Shown here: piece by piece, positions 1-8,676 of the stretch
How positions within the stretch are numbered: the stretch's first letter is position 1
How the letters are laid out: every line of letters starts with the position of its first letter
DNA from: Phenylobacterium sp.
Lineage (GTDB): Bacteria > Pseudomonadota > Alphaproteobacteria > Caulobacterales > Caulobacteraceae
Reading direction: 5' to 3'
DNA: 64,000 bases
Assembly: GCF_013911965.1 (NCBI RefSeq)
Contig: NZ_JACESE010000014.1
Location: 1-64,000, forward strand
Translations under genes and position numbers: made by a program
Notes under the pieces: generated by a model
What the model saw: only the letters and a program-made list of their open reading frames with translations
Databases searched by the model: none
What the model was told of the DNA's origin: nothing

Positions 1-233
1 AGGACGAGAGGACCGGGATGGACACACCTCTGGTGGACCTGTCGTGGCGCCAGCCGCGCAGCAGGGTAGCTAAGTGTGGAATAGATAACCGCTGAAAGCA
101 TCTAAGCGGGAAACTAACCTCAAAACAAGGCTTCGCTGAGAGCCGTGGTAGACCACCACGTCGATAGGCCAGGTGTGGAAGTGCCGCGAGGCATGGAGCT
201 TACTGGTACTAATCGCTCGATCGGCTTGATCGT
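1..233 (+). rRNA. 23S ribosomal RNA, 3' end (partial)
   Basis: The window opens inside 23S rRNA, at the sarcin-ricin loop (ACGAGAGGACC at 4-14), and continues through the conserved 3' end. The end is placed near the ggcttgatc at about 223-231, where bacterial 23S normally pairs with its own 5' end, so the 3' boundary is good to a few bases. The 5S gene follows after a 72-base spacer and then the initiator tRNA, the usual alphaproteobacterial order. Position 3 is G where the universally conserved loop has U; see findings. Confidence 0.95.
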
Positions 234-305
234 TCTTAGCAAAACTCATGTACGCCTTGTCCAATCCAGACAATGACGTCTTTCATCACCGATCCGTTTC
301 GTTGA

Positions 306-420
306 CCTGGTGGCTATGCCGAGAGGTCCCCACCCGATCCCATTCCGAACTCGGTCGTTAAGCCTCTCTGGGCCGATGGTACTTCGTCTTAAGGCGCGGG
401 AGAGTAGGTCGCCGCCAGGT
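306..420 (+). rRNA. rrf: 5S ribosomal RNA
   Basis: Complete 5S rRNA of about 115 nt. The ends pair as expected for helix I (CCTGGTGGC at 306-314 with GCCGCCAGG at 411-419). The diagnostic core CCCGATCCCATTCCGAACTC lies at 332-351. It sits between 23S and tRNA-fMet in the same transcription unit. Confidence 0.96.
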
Positions 421-469
421 CTACCAAACGGATCAACCCCAACACCCTTCCTTCACAACATCACCCTGC

Positions 470-546
<77 letters not shown>

Positions 547-554
547 AATCCAAC

Positions 555-587
555 AAAACCCCCGCAGGCAACGCCCGCGGGGGTTTT
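555..587 (+). terminator. Rho-independent terminator of the rRNA operon
   Basis: An 11-base inverted repeat, AAAACCCCCGC (555-565) and GCGGGGGTTTT (577-587), closes a short loop and ends in a T run. It lies 8 bases after the tRNA CCA and fits an intrinsic terminator for the rRNA-tRNA transcript. From 588 to 775 I see no gene, only GC-rich sequence with weak stems. Confidence 0.85.
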
Positions 588-775
588 CTCGTTGGGCGGA
601 CAGAGCGGCGCTTGAAGCGCCCGACGCTGTCTGGGGGCTGTTACGCGCCCTGGGCGGGACCATGATCCAGACCGACACGCCGGCGGCGCGACGACGCGCC
701 GCTGAATCCCCAACAGACAGGCTCCAGGCCGCGACGGCCCAGAGTGTCTCGCGCCCGCCACAAGAATCCCCTACT

Positions 776-792
776 ACTCACCTAGAGTGAGT
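776..792. promoter_or_regulatory. Palindromic operator before the first GDPD operon
   Basis: ACTCAC-N5-GTGAGT is a perfect 6-base inverted repeat just upstream of the start at 806. Its right arm and flank (GAGTGAGTATTGG, 785-797) match 12 of 13 bases of the sequence before the TBDR at 4952 (GAGTGAGTAATGG, 4914-4926). This suggests one regulator for both units, with the ROK protein at 3681-4838 the nearest candidate. Binding is inferred. Confidence 0.5.
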
Positions 793-805
793 ATTGGGGG
801 CAGGC

Positions 806-1546
806 ATGAGATTTGGGGTCGCGGCCGCAGTGGTGGTCGGTGCGTGGAACCTGACCACGGCAGAGTCTTCGGCCTACAGCTACGCATCGCCGACTCTGAT
901 CGAGCGGTGCGCCGGGCAGGCGAGTTGCGACATTCCCGCCGAGGAGATCGGCGCCGGGAGCTTTGTCGGTGCGCGGCTGATCCGCAGGGTGTCGCTCTCG
1001 CGCGACGGTGTGCCCGTCCTTCTTATCGAGCCTGAGCGGTCTCAGCCGCGCGCCGATACCTGGCTGATGCGCGTTGGACTGTTCGTGTCCCTGGACGTGG
1101 AGCAGCGGCCGATGCTCGTCGTCGCCCGCTACTACGAGAGAGGCGACAACCGCGATTACCGGGTCGACTACCCGGTGACCGATCCGATCTCGATGTGGCG
1201 GTTCGACGAGGGAGACAGCTTCAACCTCGATCTGACCGTCTACGCTTCTGGCGATCAGATGTGGATCGAGGCGCGTGATGGCCAAAGCAGCCTGGCGACA
1301 GTGCGAACCCTGCCTCTGTTCTTCGGCTTTGGGCCGAATGACGGGGCCGTTCGGATTTCTGTCGATGAGGCGGCGCTGAGTGGCGACGCCCGGCCGTCCT
1401 ATTTCACGGCCAAGGCCGAGGCGCTTCTGGAAGACATCAACACCCGCTACGCCGCCGCGCCGGATGGGACTCCCTTCCTGGTCCAGGCCGACCGCCGCGC
1501 GGCGAGCGCCCTGGCCGCGGCCATCGTCAGCGGGAGCGGTCAATGA
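806..1546 (+). CDS. Secreted protein of unknown function, coupled to a GDPD gene
   Basis: A 246-residue protein whose first ~20 residues (MRFGVAAAVVVGAWNLTTAE) look like a signal peptide, so it is probably periplasmic or exported. ATG 806 was chosen over TTG 794 because GGGGG lies just ahead of it. I recognise no domain. The body is polar, with two early cysteines (CAGQASC) that could form a disulfide. The stop overlaps the start of the downstream phosphodiesterase by 4 bases (ATGA), so the two are translated together and probably act on the same substrate. The operon also carries two small secreted paralogues. Confidence 0.75.
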   Translation: MRFGVAAAVVVGAWNLTTAESSAYSYASPTLIERCAGQASCDIPAEEIGAGSFVGARLIRRVSLSRDGVPVLLIEPERSQPRADTWLMRVGLFVSLDVEQRPMLVVARYYERGDNRDYRVDYPVTDPISMWRFDEGDSFNLDLTVYASGDQMWIEARDGQSSLATVRTLPLFFGFGPNDGAVRISVDEAALSGDARPSYFTAKAEALLEDINTRYAAAPDGTPFLVQADRRAASALAAAIVSGSGQ

Positions 1547-2796
1547 AGGCTTCATCACGCCTTCTCCTGGCGGCCGTCACGGCGGTCGCGGCCTTGTCAG
1601 CCTATGCGCAGGCGCCGGCTCAAGAGGCCGGGAGCGTCCTTCGTGCCCCACCGAGCAATCCATTTCCGCCCCGGCATGCCTGCCGTACGCCGCTGACGAC
1701 GCAGCGAGAGGCCTGCGACGCCCTGCGGCGGATCATGAATCCGGACTGGTCGGCGCCGGAGGATTTAATCCTGCTGCCGCACCGCGGATACTGGGGGTTC
1801 GGCGCTGTCGCCTTCGTGCCGGAGAACTCGGGGCAGGGGCTCGCGAACGTCCGCCGCAACCGCTACGCCGCATCAGAAGTCGATTTCATGCCCAGCCTGG
1901 ACGGCCTCGTGCTGTCGCACGACTACGTGCTGACGCGCATCGCCGACGCGCCCCCGAACGACCGCCGGCTGATCTACAATACGCCCACGTCCGAACTGAC
2001 CCGCCTGCATCTGCGTGACCGTTTTGGGAACGTCACCGAGGAGGAACTGGCCACGAGCGGCGTTCTCTTCGACGGCTATTCGCTCGACGAGATGCCGGCT
2101 ATTATCTTCGCCGATATCAAGCAAAAGGAAGGCGCCGGCCAGGCCTTCGCGGACAACTGGGTCGCGGCGCTCTCGCGCATACTCGAGACGACGCCCGGCC
2201 GCCACCGCGCGCGCCTGGTGGTGAAGACTCCCTACACACCCGACTACATCCGCAGAACCCTCAGCCCGGCCGCGCGCGCCCGCATGGACGAGATCCTGTG
2301 GATGCCACAGGTCGCCGACGACAATTACTACAAGAGCGTCCATCCCGGTGTGGATGGAACCCACGTCCGGAACTCCGCCGACTTTGTGGATGTATGGCAT
2401 CGGACCGGGCTCGTGGCGGCGTTCGAGACGAACTGGAAGCTGCGGCACGACTCCCGTCGCTCGCCCTTCTCTCGCGGCGGAACGACCTACGCCAATATTC
2501 TCGACTACATCCGCCGAACCACAGGCCTGAGGGGCGGCGTCTTCGCCGAGGAGCCGGTGGGTCCGCGCGGTGTCGTGAACCGGCACGCCCAGTGGCACGT
2601 CAAGGACGCCGCCGCCGATCTGCGCGGCGACTTCTTCTTCGAGGCCGTCGAGCCGGAATGGGGAGGCTTCATGGTCGTGACGACCGACCGACCCGACATC
2701 TGGGAAGAGATGCGGCGCAAGGTGTGGCCCCGTCGCGAGTCCGAACCGCTCGCGCCGGGAACGGCCGAAGACTTCTGGAAGGAGAGCGCAAGATGA
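1543..2796 (+). CDS. Secreted glycerophosphodiester phosphodiesterase family protein
   Basis: A 417-residue GDPD-type TIM-barrel enzyme with a signal peptide (MKASSRLLLAAVTAVAALSA). Family members hydrolyse glycerophosphodiesters to sn-glycerol 3-phosphate and an alcohol. The expected active-site residues are visible: H80-R81, E94-N95, E112 and D114, and H126-D127. The C-terminal half is longer than in minimal GDPDs (about 250-330 aa), so substrate range is uncertain and a related PLC-like phosphodiester lyase is possible. It overlaps the upstream gene by 4 bases and the downstream small gene by 4 bases. It acts in the periplasm or outside the cell. Confidence 0.82.
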   Translation: MKASSRLLLAAVTAVAALSAYAQAPAQEAGSVLRAPPSNPFPPRHACRTPLTTQREACDALRRIMNPDWSAPEDLILLPHRGYWGFGAVAFVPENSGQGLANVRRNRYAASEVDFMPSLDGLVLSHDYVLTRIADAPPNDRRLIYNTPTSELTRLHLRDRFGNVTEEELATSGVLFDGYSLDEMPAIIFADIKQKEGAGQAFADNWVAALSRILETTPGRHRARLVVKTPYTPDYIRRTLSPAARARMDEILWMPQVADDNYYKSVHPGVDGTHVRNSADFVDVWHRTGLVAAFETNWKLRHDSRRSPFSRGGTTYANILDYIRRTTGLRGGVFAEEPVGPRGVVNRHAQWHVKDAAADLRGDFFFEAVEPEWGGFMVVTTDRPDIWEEMRRKVWPRRESEPLAPGTAEDFWKESAR

Positions 2797-3200
2797 AGCG
2801 CTTTGTAGCCTTTGCGACCTTGGCGGCGTCGCTGTGGGCGACACAGGGGGCCGCGGCTACGCTTTCATGCGTCGATGGCCGCGTCGCGCAGCTCGGCTGG
2901 TCGGGCTACGCGCTCTCCGCCGACGCCGTCTCGTCCCCGAACAGTCCTTCGATTACGGGCCGGGTCGGGGATCGGTCTGTGATGATCACAATGCGCAAGG
3001 CCGACGATCGTCAGCGGCTTGAGCTGGCGCAAATGCGCTCGCAACTCGTGGCGGCGATGATGAGCGGCGCACGCGTCCGCTTTCACAGCAGTCTTCCCTT
3101 TCGGGAGGTGATCGCAAAATGCGAGCGACCGCAGGCGGTGGTCGAGCTCGTGGTCGAGGAAACGTCTGTCGAGACCCTCGCGCCGCAGATTTTCCCTTAA
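2793..3200 (+). CDS. Small secreted protein, tandem paralogue 1
   Basis: A 135-residue protein with a signal peptide ending near AAA (MKRFVAFATLAASLWATQGAAA). ATG 2793 overlaps the stop of the phosphodiesterase (ATGA). It shares with the next gene the pattern G(R/K)(V/I)A.L.WSG near the N-terminus and a core (A)DDRQR..LA.MR..L.AAM..G, so the two are tandem duplicates. I do not recognise the family. The mature protein has two cysteines, one near its start and one near residue 108. Operon position suggests a role in the same phosphodiester process. Confidence 0.8.
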   Translation: MKRFVAFATLAASLWATQGAAATLSCVDGRVAQLGWSGYALSADAVSSPNSPSITGRVGDRSVMITMRKADDRQRLELAQMRSQLVAAMMSGARVRFHSSLPFREVIAKCERPQAVVELVVEETSVETLAPQIFP

Positions 3201-3273
3201 CCGATCAACGCGCGCGCCGAGCGTGCCCCCATTCCGGTCGGCTGCGACAGGCCGCCATACGATAGGATCGAAC

Positions 3274-3639
3274 ATGTTGAAGCTCCTCGCCGCGGCGTCC
3301 GCCTGCGGACTGCTCTTCGCCGCCGCACCCGCTGCAGCGGGTGAAAGCTGTGCCTATGGAAAGATCGCCAGCCTCACCTGGTCCGGCTTCCGGCCCGAAA
3401 CGGGTCCGGAGGCGGAGGTCAGCAACAAGCCGACGATCCAGGTGGAGATCGGCTCCAGCACCTTCGTCATCGGCATGAAAACGGCGGACGACCGGCAGCG
3501 CATGGCTCTCGCCGAGATGCGCGCCCATCTGACCGCGGCCATGTTGGCCGGCATGAATGTCAGAGTGTCTGCGATGAACGGTTGCCGAGCGTCGGGCGGC
3601 TGGGTTGAGGAAACGGCGGTCGACATCCTTGCGCCCTGA
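3274..3639 (+). CDS. Small secreted protein, tandem paralogue 2
   Basis: A 121-residue secreted protein (signal MLKLLAAASACGLLFAAAPAAA) clearly related to the preceding gene: GKIASLTWSGF matches GRVAQLGWSGY, and ADDRQRMALAEMR matches ADDRQRLELAQMR. ATG 3274 is the first start that gives a proper signal peptide. The gap to the previous gene is 73 bases, so it is probably in the same operon. Function is unknown. It ends 41 bases before the convergent ROK gene, and I see no strong terminator between them. Confidence 0.8.
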   Translation: MLKLLAAASACGLLFAAAPAAAGESCAYGKIASLTWSGFRPETGPEAEVSNKPTIQVEIGSSTFVIGMKTADDRQRMALAEMRAHLTAAMLAGMNVRVSAMNGCRASGGWVEETAVDILAP

Positions 3640-3680
3640 GGCGCGGTCGGGCGGGATCGCTGGTCGGCGTCCCGTCCGCC

Positions 3681-4838
3681 TTACCCGAAGAAATGCGCCT
3701 TCAGGGGGAGAACCGCCGCGCCCAGCGCCGTGGGCTCGCCGCTCAGTTCGGCCGGGATGACGGGGGGCAGAGGCCGGGGCGCGCCGCGGCGGGAGGCCGC
3801 AAAGGGCTTGATCCTCGGAATAAGATGCTCGGCGAGCGCGCGCGGCATGCGCCCGCCCAGAACGATCACCTTCGGATCCGCGACCGCCCCAAGCGCGGAC
3901 ACGATCATGTCCAGCGGCTCGCGCACCCGGTCGCACCAGGCTGAAACGCCGGGCGTTGAAAGGTCGAAATCGGCGATCAGCTCGGAGATCGACCCGACCT
4001 TTCCGCCGGCGTCCCGCACCATTTGCAACAGCAGCGCCATCGTCGGCCGGTCGTCGAACATATCCAACGGCAAGACGCCGGCCACCTCGCCGGCATTGCC
4101 GCGGGCGCCTCTCATCAGACGGCCGTCGACCACCATGCCTCCGCCGACGCCGGCGGCGAAGTGGACATAGGCAAAGCTGTCATGGCGCCGGCCGACGCCC
4201 AGAAAACTCTCCGCCACGGCGGCCGCGCCGGCGTCATTCTCGAGGATCACCGGCAGGCCGAGACGCTGTGAGAGCAGGGCGCGCAGGTCGATCAAGGCGA
4301 AGTCGTCCAGCGGCGGCGGCGGATTGATGCGTCGGCCGTCCTCCAGAAAATAGCCCGTGACCGCCACGCCGGCCCCTAACAGGCGAGCGCGGTCTGACAC
4401 ATGACGTCCGATCATGCCCTCAGCCAGAGCGGCCACACGGGTCAGAACGCCGTCTGCTCTCATATCAAGCCGCGGCTCATAGCAGGTCTCGAGCGCATCC
4501 CCACGGAAGTTCATCAGGACCACCGAGACGGCGTCGGTCATGATGGAAACGCCGATCGTGAAAGCGCCGTCTGGCGCCAGTTCGACACCATAGCCGCCCG
4601 AGGGATTGCCCCGGGTGCTGATGCGGTCGCCGAAACGCAGCAGGCCCCGTTCCGCCAAGCCGTCCACCAGTCTGGAGACCGACTGGATCGTCAGGTCCGT
4701 CTCGCGCGCCAGTTCCGCCCGGCCGACCGTCCCGTGCCGCAGGACAAGCTCAAGCAGGGCGCGCTCATTGCGGCTCGCCGCCACGTCGAGGCGACGCGAG
4801 AAGGCGGCGGGCGCCTTGGGGGTGCTTGCCTTGACCAT
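3681..4838 (-). CDS. ROK-family transcriptional repressor
   Basis: A 385-residue ROK regulator. An N-terminal winged helix (about residues 15-65; GRAELARETDLTIQSVSRLV) is followed by an actin-fold ROK domain with GAGVAVTG-like and ENDAGAAA motifs and the signature region around GVGGGMVVDGRLMRGARGNAG. Start 4838 is preceded by AAGGAG; the longer frame to 4874 lacks this. Typical ROK proteins have a zinc motif (CxCG..GC) after the AGE; it is missing here. The gene is divergent from the TBDR at 4952, so it is the likely repressor of that unit. The ligand is unknown. Confidence 0.88.
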   Translation of the reverse strand: MVKASTPKAPAAFSRRLDVAASRNERALLELVLRHGTVGRAELARETDLTIQSVSRLVDGLAERGLLRFGDRISTRGNPSGGYGVELAPDGAFTIGVSIMTDAVSVVLMNFRGDALETCYEPRLDMRADGVLTRVAALAEGMIGRHVSDRARLLGAGVAVTGYFLEDGRRINPPPPLDDFALIDLRALLSQRLGLPVILENDAGAAAVAESFLGVGRRHDSFAYVHFAAGVGGGMVVDGRLMRGARGNAGEVAGVLPLDMFDDRPTMALLLQMVRDAGGKVGSISELIADFDLSTPGVSAWCDRVREPLDMIVSALGAVADPKVIVLGGRMPRALAEHLIPRIKPFAASRRGAPRPLPPVIPAELSGEPTALGAAVLPLKAHFFG

Positions 4839-4904
4839 AACGCTCCTTTGGCGCGGCGGCCGGGCCCGCGTCAAACGCCCTGTGTGATGCGGTTGTCATA
4901 AAAT

Positions 4905-4921
4905 AGTGAGTTTGAGTGAGT
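4905..4921. promoter_or_regulatory. Direct-repeat operator in the ROK/TBDR divergent promoter
   Basis: AGTGAGT occurs twice (4905-4911 and 4915-4921), 10 bases apart, one helical turn, in the 113-base region between the divergent ROK and TBDR genes. The second copy continues into GAGTGAGTAATGG, which is shared with the region before the 806 gene. A possible -35 element (TTGTCA, 4893-4898) lies just upstream. The site is inferred to be the ROK operator. Confidence 0.45.
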
Positions 4922-4951
4922 AATGGTTCAACGGCATTCGAGGGGGACCAC

Positions 4952-7624
4952 ATGACCAAGCCATTCAAGCGCCGCACAGTTCTGCTCGCTTCCGCAGCCC
5001 TGCTGGCCGCCGCTGACGTCGCCGCGGCTCAGACGCCCGGCGCCGTCGCCGCTGATGTCCAGGAACTGGTGGTGACAGGCGCGCGCCTGCAAAACCGCAA
5101 GGCCGTCGCCGAGCGGCGCGAGACGCTGCAGGTGACCGACACCGTCACCTCCGACGAGGTGGGCCGGTTGCCCGACTTCAATATCGGTGAGGCGCTGCTT
5201 CGGCTGCCCGGCGTGGCGGTGCAGAACGACCAGGGCGAGGCGCGATTCGTCACCGTCCGGGCGCTGAACGCCAACTACAACTACACCCTGGTCGACGGGG
5301 TCTCGATCGCCGTTCCCGACCGCAATGGCCGGCGCGTCTTCATGGACGTTATGCCCGCCTCGCTGGCCGATCAGATCAACGTCTACAAGACCTTCACGCC
5401 CGACCTGGAGGGCGGCGCGATCGGCGGCGTGATCGACATCCGCACCGCCAGCGCCTTCGATCGTCCGCGGCACAGTTTCAGTGTTTCCGCCGAGATCGGC
5501 CGCTACGAGAACGACGAGGGCTTCGAGGGTTCGGGTCCGTCCGGCACGGCGGACTTCACCTATTCGACGACCTATGGCGACGCCGACCAGTGGGGCCTCG
5601 TCCTCTTCGGCAACTACTACAAGCGCGACTCCTATGCGCCCCAGGCCGAATACGGCAGCACCCGGCGGTTCTACACCGACGCTGGCGTCCCGGCGGGCCA
5701 GCCCGGCGCAAACACGGGCGTCTATCCGGGCAACGGTTTCGCCGTGCCGGGCGAGCGGCGCTGGTATGTCTATCACAACGACCGCACGCGCTATGGCGGC
5801 GGCGCCAAGCTGGAGTACAGCTCGGCCGCCGGCCACGACCTCTTCCTGCGCGGCTTCTGGAACACCGCCACCGACAATGAGGCCCGGCAGACAGACCTGC
5901 TCACCCACGGCGGCGGCGGCGTCATCGCCGATCAGACGGCGACCAGCGGCGATCTCCGTGGCGGCTCGGGCCTGTCCGTCCAGGAGAACCTCGGCCAGTT
6001 CGACTTCGAGCGCACGGTCTGGGCCCTGACCGGCGGCGGCGACCACCGCGCGCTCGGCGGCGACCTCTCCTGGCGGCTGAACTATTCAGGCTCCCATTTC
6101 GAGAACCCCGAGAACTGGGCCGAGTGGCGCCAGAACGGGGCGGGCGCGGCCTTCACCTACCAGCAGGTCGGCGACCACTACGTCTTCACCCCCGTGAACC
6201 CGGCGGCCTTCAACGACTATTCGGCCTACGCCCCCTATCGCCGCCAGTTCGACGACCGCGAGCTCAACGAGGACCTGTACGAGGCCAAGATCGACTTCGG
6301 CCGCGAGCTTCCAGGCCTGGGCGCCGATTGGCGCTACGAGGTGGGGGCCGGCGTGCGCCGGATCGAGCGCGATTTCGACGAGAACCGCGACCGCTACCTG
6401 CCGAACGCCGGCGCCACCTACGATCTGGCGGCCGCGGATGTTCTGCGCCAGGACCTCTGCCTGCGGCCGCCGGGGGCCGGGGCGGGGCAATGCATCGTGG
6501 TCATCGACCCCGCGCGGGCGAGCGCCAACTTCGCCGCCCACCTCGCCGCAAATCCCAGCCAGTGGCGGCTGGACACCATGGAGACCAACGACAACAACCT
6601 CGACTACAGCCTCCAGGAAACGGTCTGGAGCGGCTATGGTCTTCTCGCCTATGCCGGCGCGCGCTGGGACCTGATCCTCGGCGTCCGCTACGAGGACACC
6701 GAGACCGAAGGCAGGGGGCGCCGTCAGGTGAACGGCGTCTGGACCGACACGCAGAATTCCGGCGGCTACGACGATCTGCTGCCCTCGGTGAACCTCAGCT
6801 ACGAGCTGGTCGACGACGTGAAGCTGAGGGCGGCCTACTCGAAGTCCATCGGCCGCGTTCCGTTCGACGCCATTGCGCCCGTGGGCGAAAGCCTCCGCGA
6901 GGACGGGACCAACGTCACCCTGTCGCGCTCCAACCCCGACCTGCTGCCCCGGCGGTCCGACAACTTCGACCTGGCGCTCGACTGGTACTTCGGCGGCGGC
7001 CGCGGACTCCTGTCGGCCAGCCTCTTTTACAAGAAGGTCGAGAACGAGTTCTTCACCGCCGCCTCGCTCGCGACCGTCGATCTCGACGGACGGCAGGTGG
7101 AGGCGACGGTGACCCAGCCGATGAACGCCGAGGACGCCGTCGACATCTACGGCCTGGAGGTCAACCTGATCCGCGAGCTCGACCCCATCCTGCCCGACGC
7201 CCTGCGCGGCTTCACCGTCTCGGCCAACCTCACCTTGCTGGACACCAACTTCAAGCAGCCGATGGGCGACGGTTCGGTGGTCGAGCTGAAGACCATGATC
7301 GGCCAGCCGGAGACCGCCTACAATCTGGCCCTCTCCTACGATCGCGGGCCGGTCTCGGCGCGCCTCGCCTACAACTACATGGGCGAGCGGATGTCGGAGC
7401 GCGTCAACACAAGCTCCGCCTATCGCAACCGCTATGACGGCGAAGAAGAGGCCCTGGACTTCAAGATTCGCTACGCCGTAACCGACCAGTGGTCGGCGCA
7501 CGTCACCGCCTCCAACCTCACGGGCGAGGGCCGGACCGAGTGGATCGGTTGGGACCAGGAACTGCCCATGGTCGCGGCCGACTACGGCGCGGCCTACTAC
7601 GTCGGCTTCACGTACAGGCATTGA
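4952..7624 (+). CDS. TonB-dependent outer-membrane receptor
   Basis: An 890-residue TBDR. It has a signal peptide (residues 1 to about 28, ending AAAQ), a plug domain with TonB-box-like ELVVTGARL and the segment GGAIGGVIDIRT, and a C-terminal beta-barrel ending in aromatic YVGFTYRH. ATG 4952 follows GAGGGGG. It probably takes up a large or charged ligand using TonB energy. Nine bases downstream lies a secreted GDPD gene and then a GPH transporter, so the ligand is likely a glycerophosphodiester or glycosylated derivative. Regulation is probably by the divergent ROK protein. Confidence 0.92.
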   Translation: MTKPFKRRTVLLASAALLAAADVAAAQTPGAVAADVQELVVTGARLQNRKAVAERRETLQVTDTVTSDEVGRLPDFNIGEALLRLPGVAVQNDQGEARFVTVRALNANYNYTLVDGVSIAVPDRNGRRVFMDVMPASLADQINVYKTFTPDLEGGAIGGVIDIRTASAFDRPRHSFSVSAEIGRYENDEGFEGSGPSGTADFTYSTTYGDADQWGLVLFGNYYKRDSYAPQAEYGSTRRFYTDAGVPAGQPGANTGVYPGNGFAVPGERRWYVYHNDRTRYGGGAKLEYSSAAGHDLFLRGFWNTATDNEARQTDLLTHGGGGVIADQTATSGDLRGGSGLSVQENLGQFDFERTVWALTGGGDHRALGGDLSWRLNYSGSHFENPENWAEWRQNGAGAAFTYQQVGDHYVFTPVNPAAFNDYSAYAPYRRQFDDRELNEDLYEAKIDFGRELPGLGADWRYEVGAGVRRIERDFDENRDRYLPNAGATYDLAAADVLRQDLCLRPPGAGAGQCIVVIDPARASANFAAHLAANPSQWRLDTMETNDNNLDYSLQETVWSGYGLLAYAGARWDLILGVRYEDTETEGRGRRQVNGVWTDTQNSGGYDDLLPSVNLSYELVDDVKLRAAYSKSIGRVPFDAIAPVGESLREDGTNVTLSRSNPDLLPRRSDNFDLALDWYFGGGRGLLSASLFYKKVENEFFTAASLATVDLDGRQVEATVTQPMNAEDAVDIYGLEVNLIRELDPILPDALRGFTVSANLTLLDTNFKQPMGDGSVVELKTMIGQPETAYNLALSYDRGPVSARLAYNYMGERMSERVNTSSAYRNRYDGEEEALDFKIRYAVTDQWSAHVTASNLTGEGRTEWIGWDQELPMVAADYGAAYYVGFTYRH

Positions 7625-7632
7625 GGAACGCG

Positions 7633-8601
7633 ATGACCCACCGACTGATGCGGCGCCTTGCGGGCGTCTTGCTGGGGGGCGCGCTGGCCGCCGGTGCGGC
7701 GGGGGGCTGGGCCCTGGCCGCACCGGCGCCGAACCTGTCGCCGCCCGCCGCGGTCCGCGCCGAGGCGCTGCGGGACACCTTCCTCGATCCGACGGGCCGG
7801 GTGATGGTGGTGGCCCATCGCGGCTGCTGGAAGCAGACGGCTGAGAACGCAGTGGCGGGGATCGAGGCGTGCGTCCGGCTGGGCGTCGACATGGTCGAGC
7901 TGGATGTCCAGCGGACGCGCGACGGGCATCTCGTTCTCATGCACGACACAACGGTCGACCGCACCACCAATGGGACCGGCCGGGTCGCCGACCTGACCCT
8001 CGCCGAGGTGAAGGCCCTGCGTCTCAAGGCCGGGGCGGGCGGACCCGGCGCGCCCTTGACCGACTGGACGCCGCCCACCTTCGCCGAGGCCATGGCCGCG
8101 GCGCGGGGCAGGGTGCTGGTCAATGTGGACGCCAAGGGCGACGTGAACGACCAGGCTCTGCGCGACCTCGACGCCATGGGACTGGCGGGTCAGGCGCTGT
8201 TCAAGAGCGCAGCGCCCCCGGAGACCGCCGATCTCGCCGCCATCCTGTCGCGCGAAGACCTGCTGTTCATGCCCATCCTGCGCGAGGCCGACGGGACCTC
8301 TCTGGCGCTGGCGCCGGAGCGTTATCCACGACATCCGCCAGCCTACGAGCTGACCTTTGACCGCGAGGCCTATCTGGCCGAGGGCGCGCCAGGACTACGC
8401 GCGCGGCAGGCGCGGATCTGGGTGAACACCCTGCAGCCGCGCCACGCCGCCGGCCACGTGGACGCCGAGGCCGTGCGTGATCCCGAGGCGCACTGGGGGC
8501 GTCTCCTCGCCATGGGCGCGAGCATCATCCAGACCGACGAACCCGGCGCGCTCATCGCCTGGCTGGCCGAGCGGTCCCGCGCCTCGGCTGTCACGCAATG
8601 A
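7633..8601 (+). CDS. Glycerophosphodiester phosphodiesterase, exported
   Basis: A 322-residue GDPD with an N-terminal export signal (residues 1 to about 30). The catalytic set is complete: H62-R63, E71-N72, E89 and D91, H104-D105, followed by the family's TTNGTG motif. It should release glycerol 3-phosphate from glycerophosphodiesters in the periplasm. ATG 7633 follows GAGGAA and lies 9 bases after the TBDR stop, so the two are in one operon. It is distinct in sequence from the GDPD at 1543, which suggests complementary substrates. Confidence 0.9.
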   Translation: MTHRLMRRLAGVLLGGALAAGAAGGWALAAPAPNLSPPAAVRAEALRDTFLDPTGRVMVVAHRGCWKQTAENAVAGIEACVRLGVDMVELDVQRTRDGHLVLMHDTTVDRTTNGTGRVADLTLAEVKALRLKAGAGGPGAPLTDWTPPTFAEAMAAARGRVLVNVDAKGDVNDQALRDLDAMGLAGQALFKSAAPPETADLAAILSREDLLFMPILREADGTSLALAPERYPRHPPAYELTFDREAYLAEGAPGLRARQARIWVNTLQPRHAAGHVDAEAVRDPEAHWGRLLAMGASIIQTDEPGALIAWLAERSRASAVTQ

Positions 8602-8676
8602 TTGCGGTGGGCCGATAAGCTCGCCGGGATTCTCACGGACGGACGCAGGGGTCCGCGCCTGCAGGACCCCTCGTTC

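Noticed and set aside
588-775. Possible small gene or RNA after the rRNA terminator
   Set aside because: Only short GC stems are visible; no SD with a plausible frame and no known RNA pattern.
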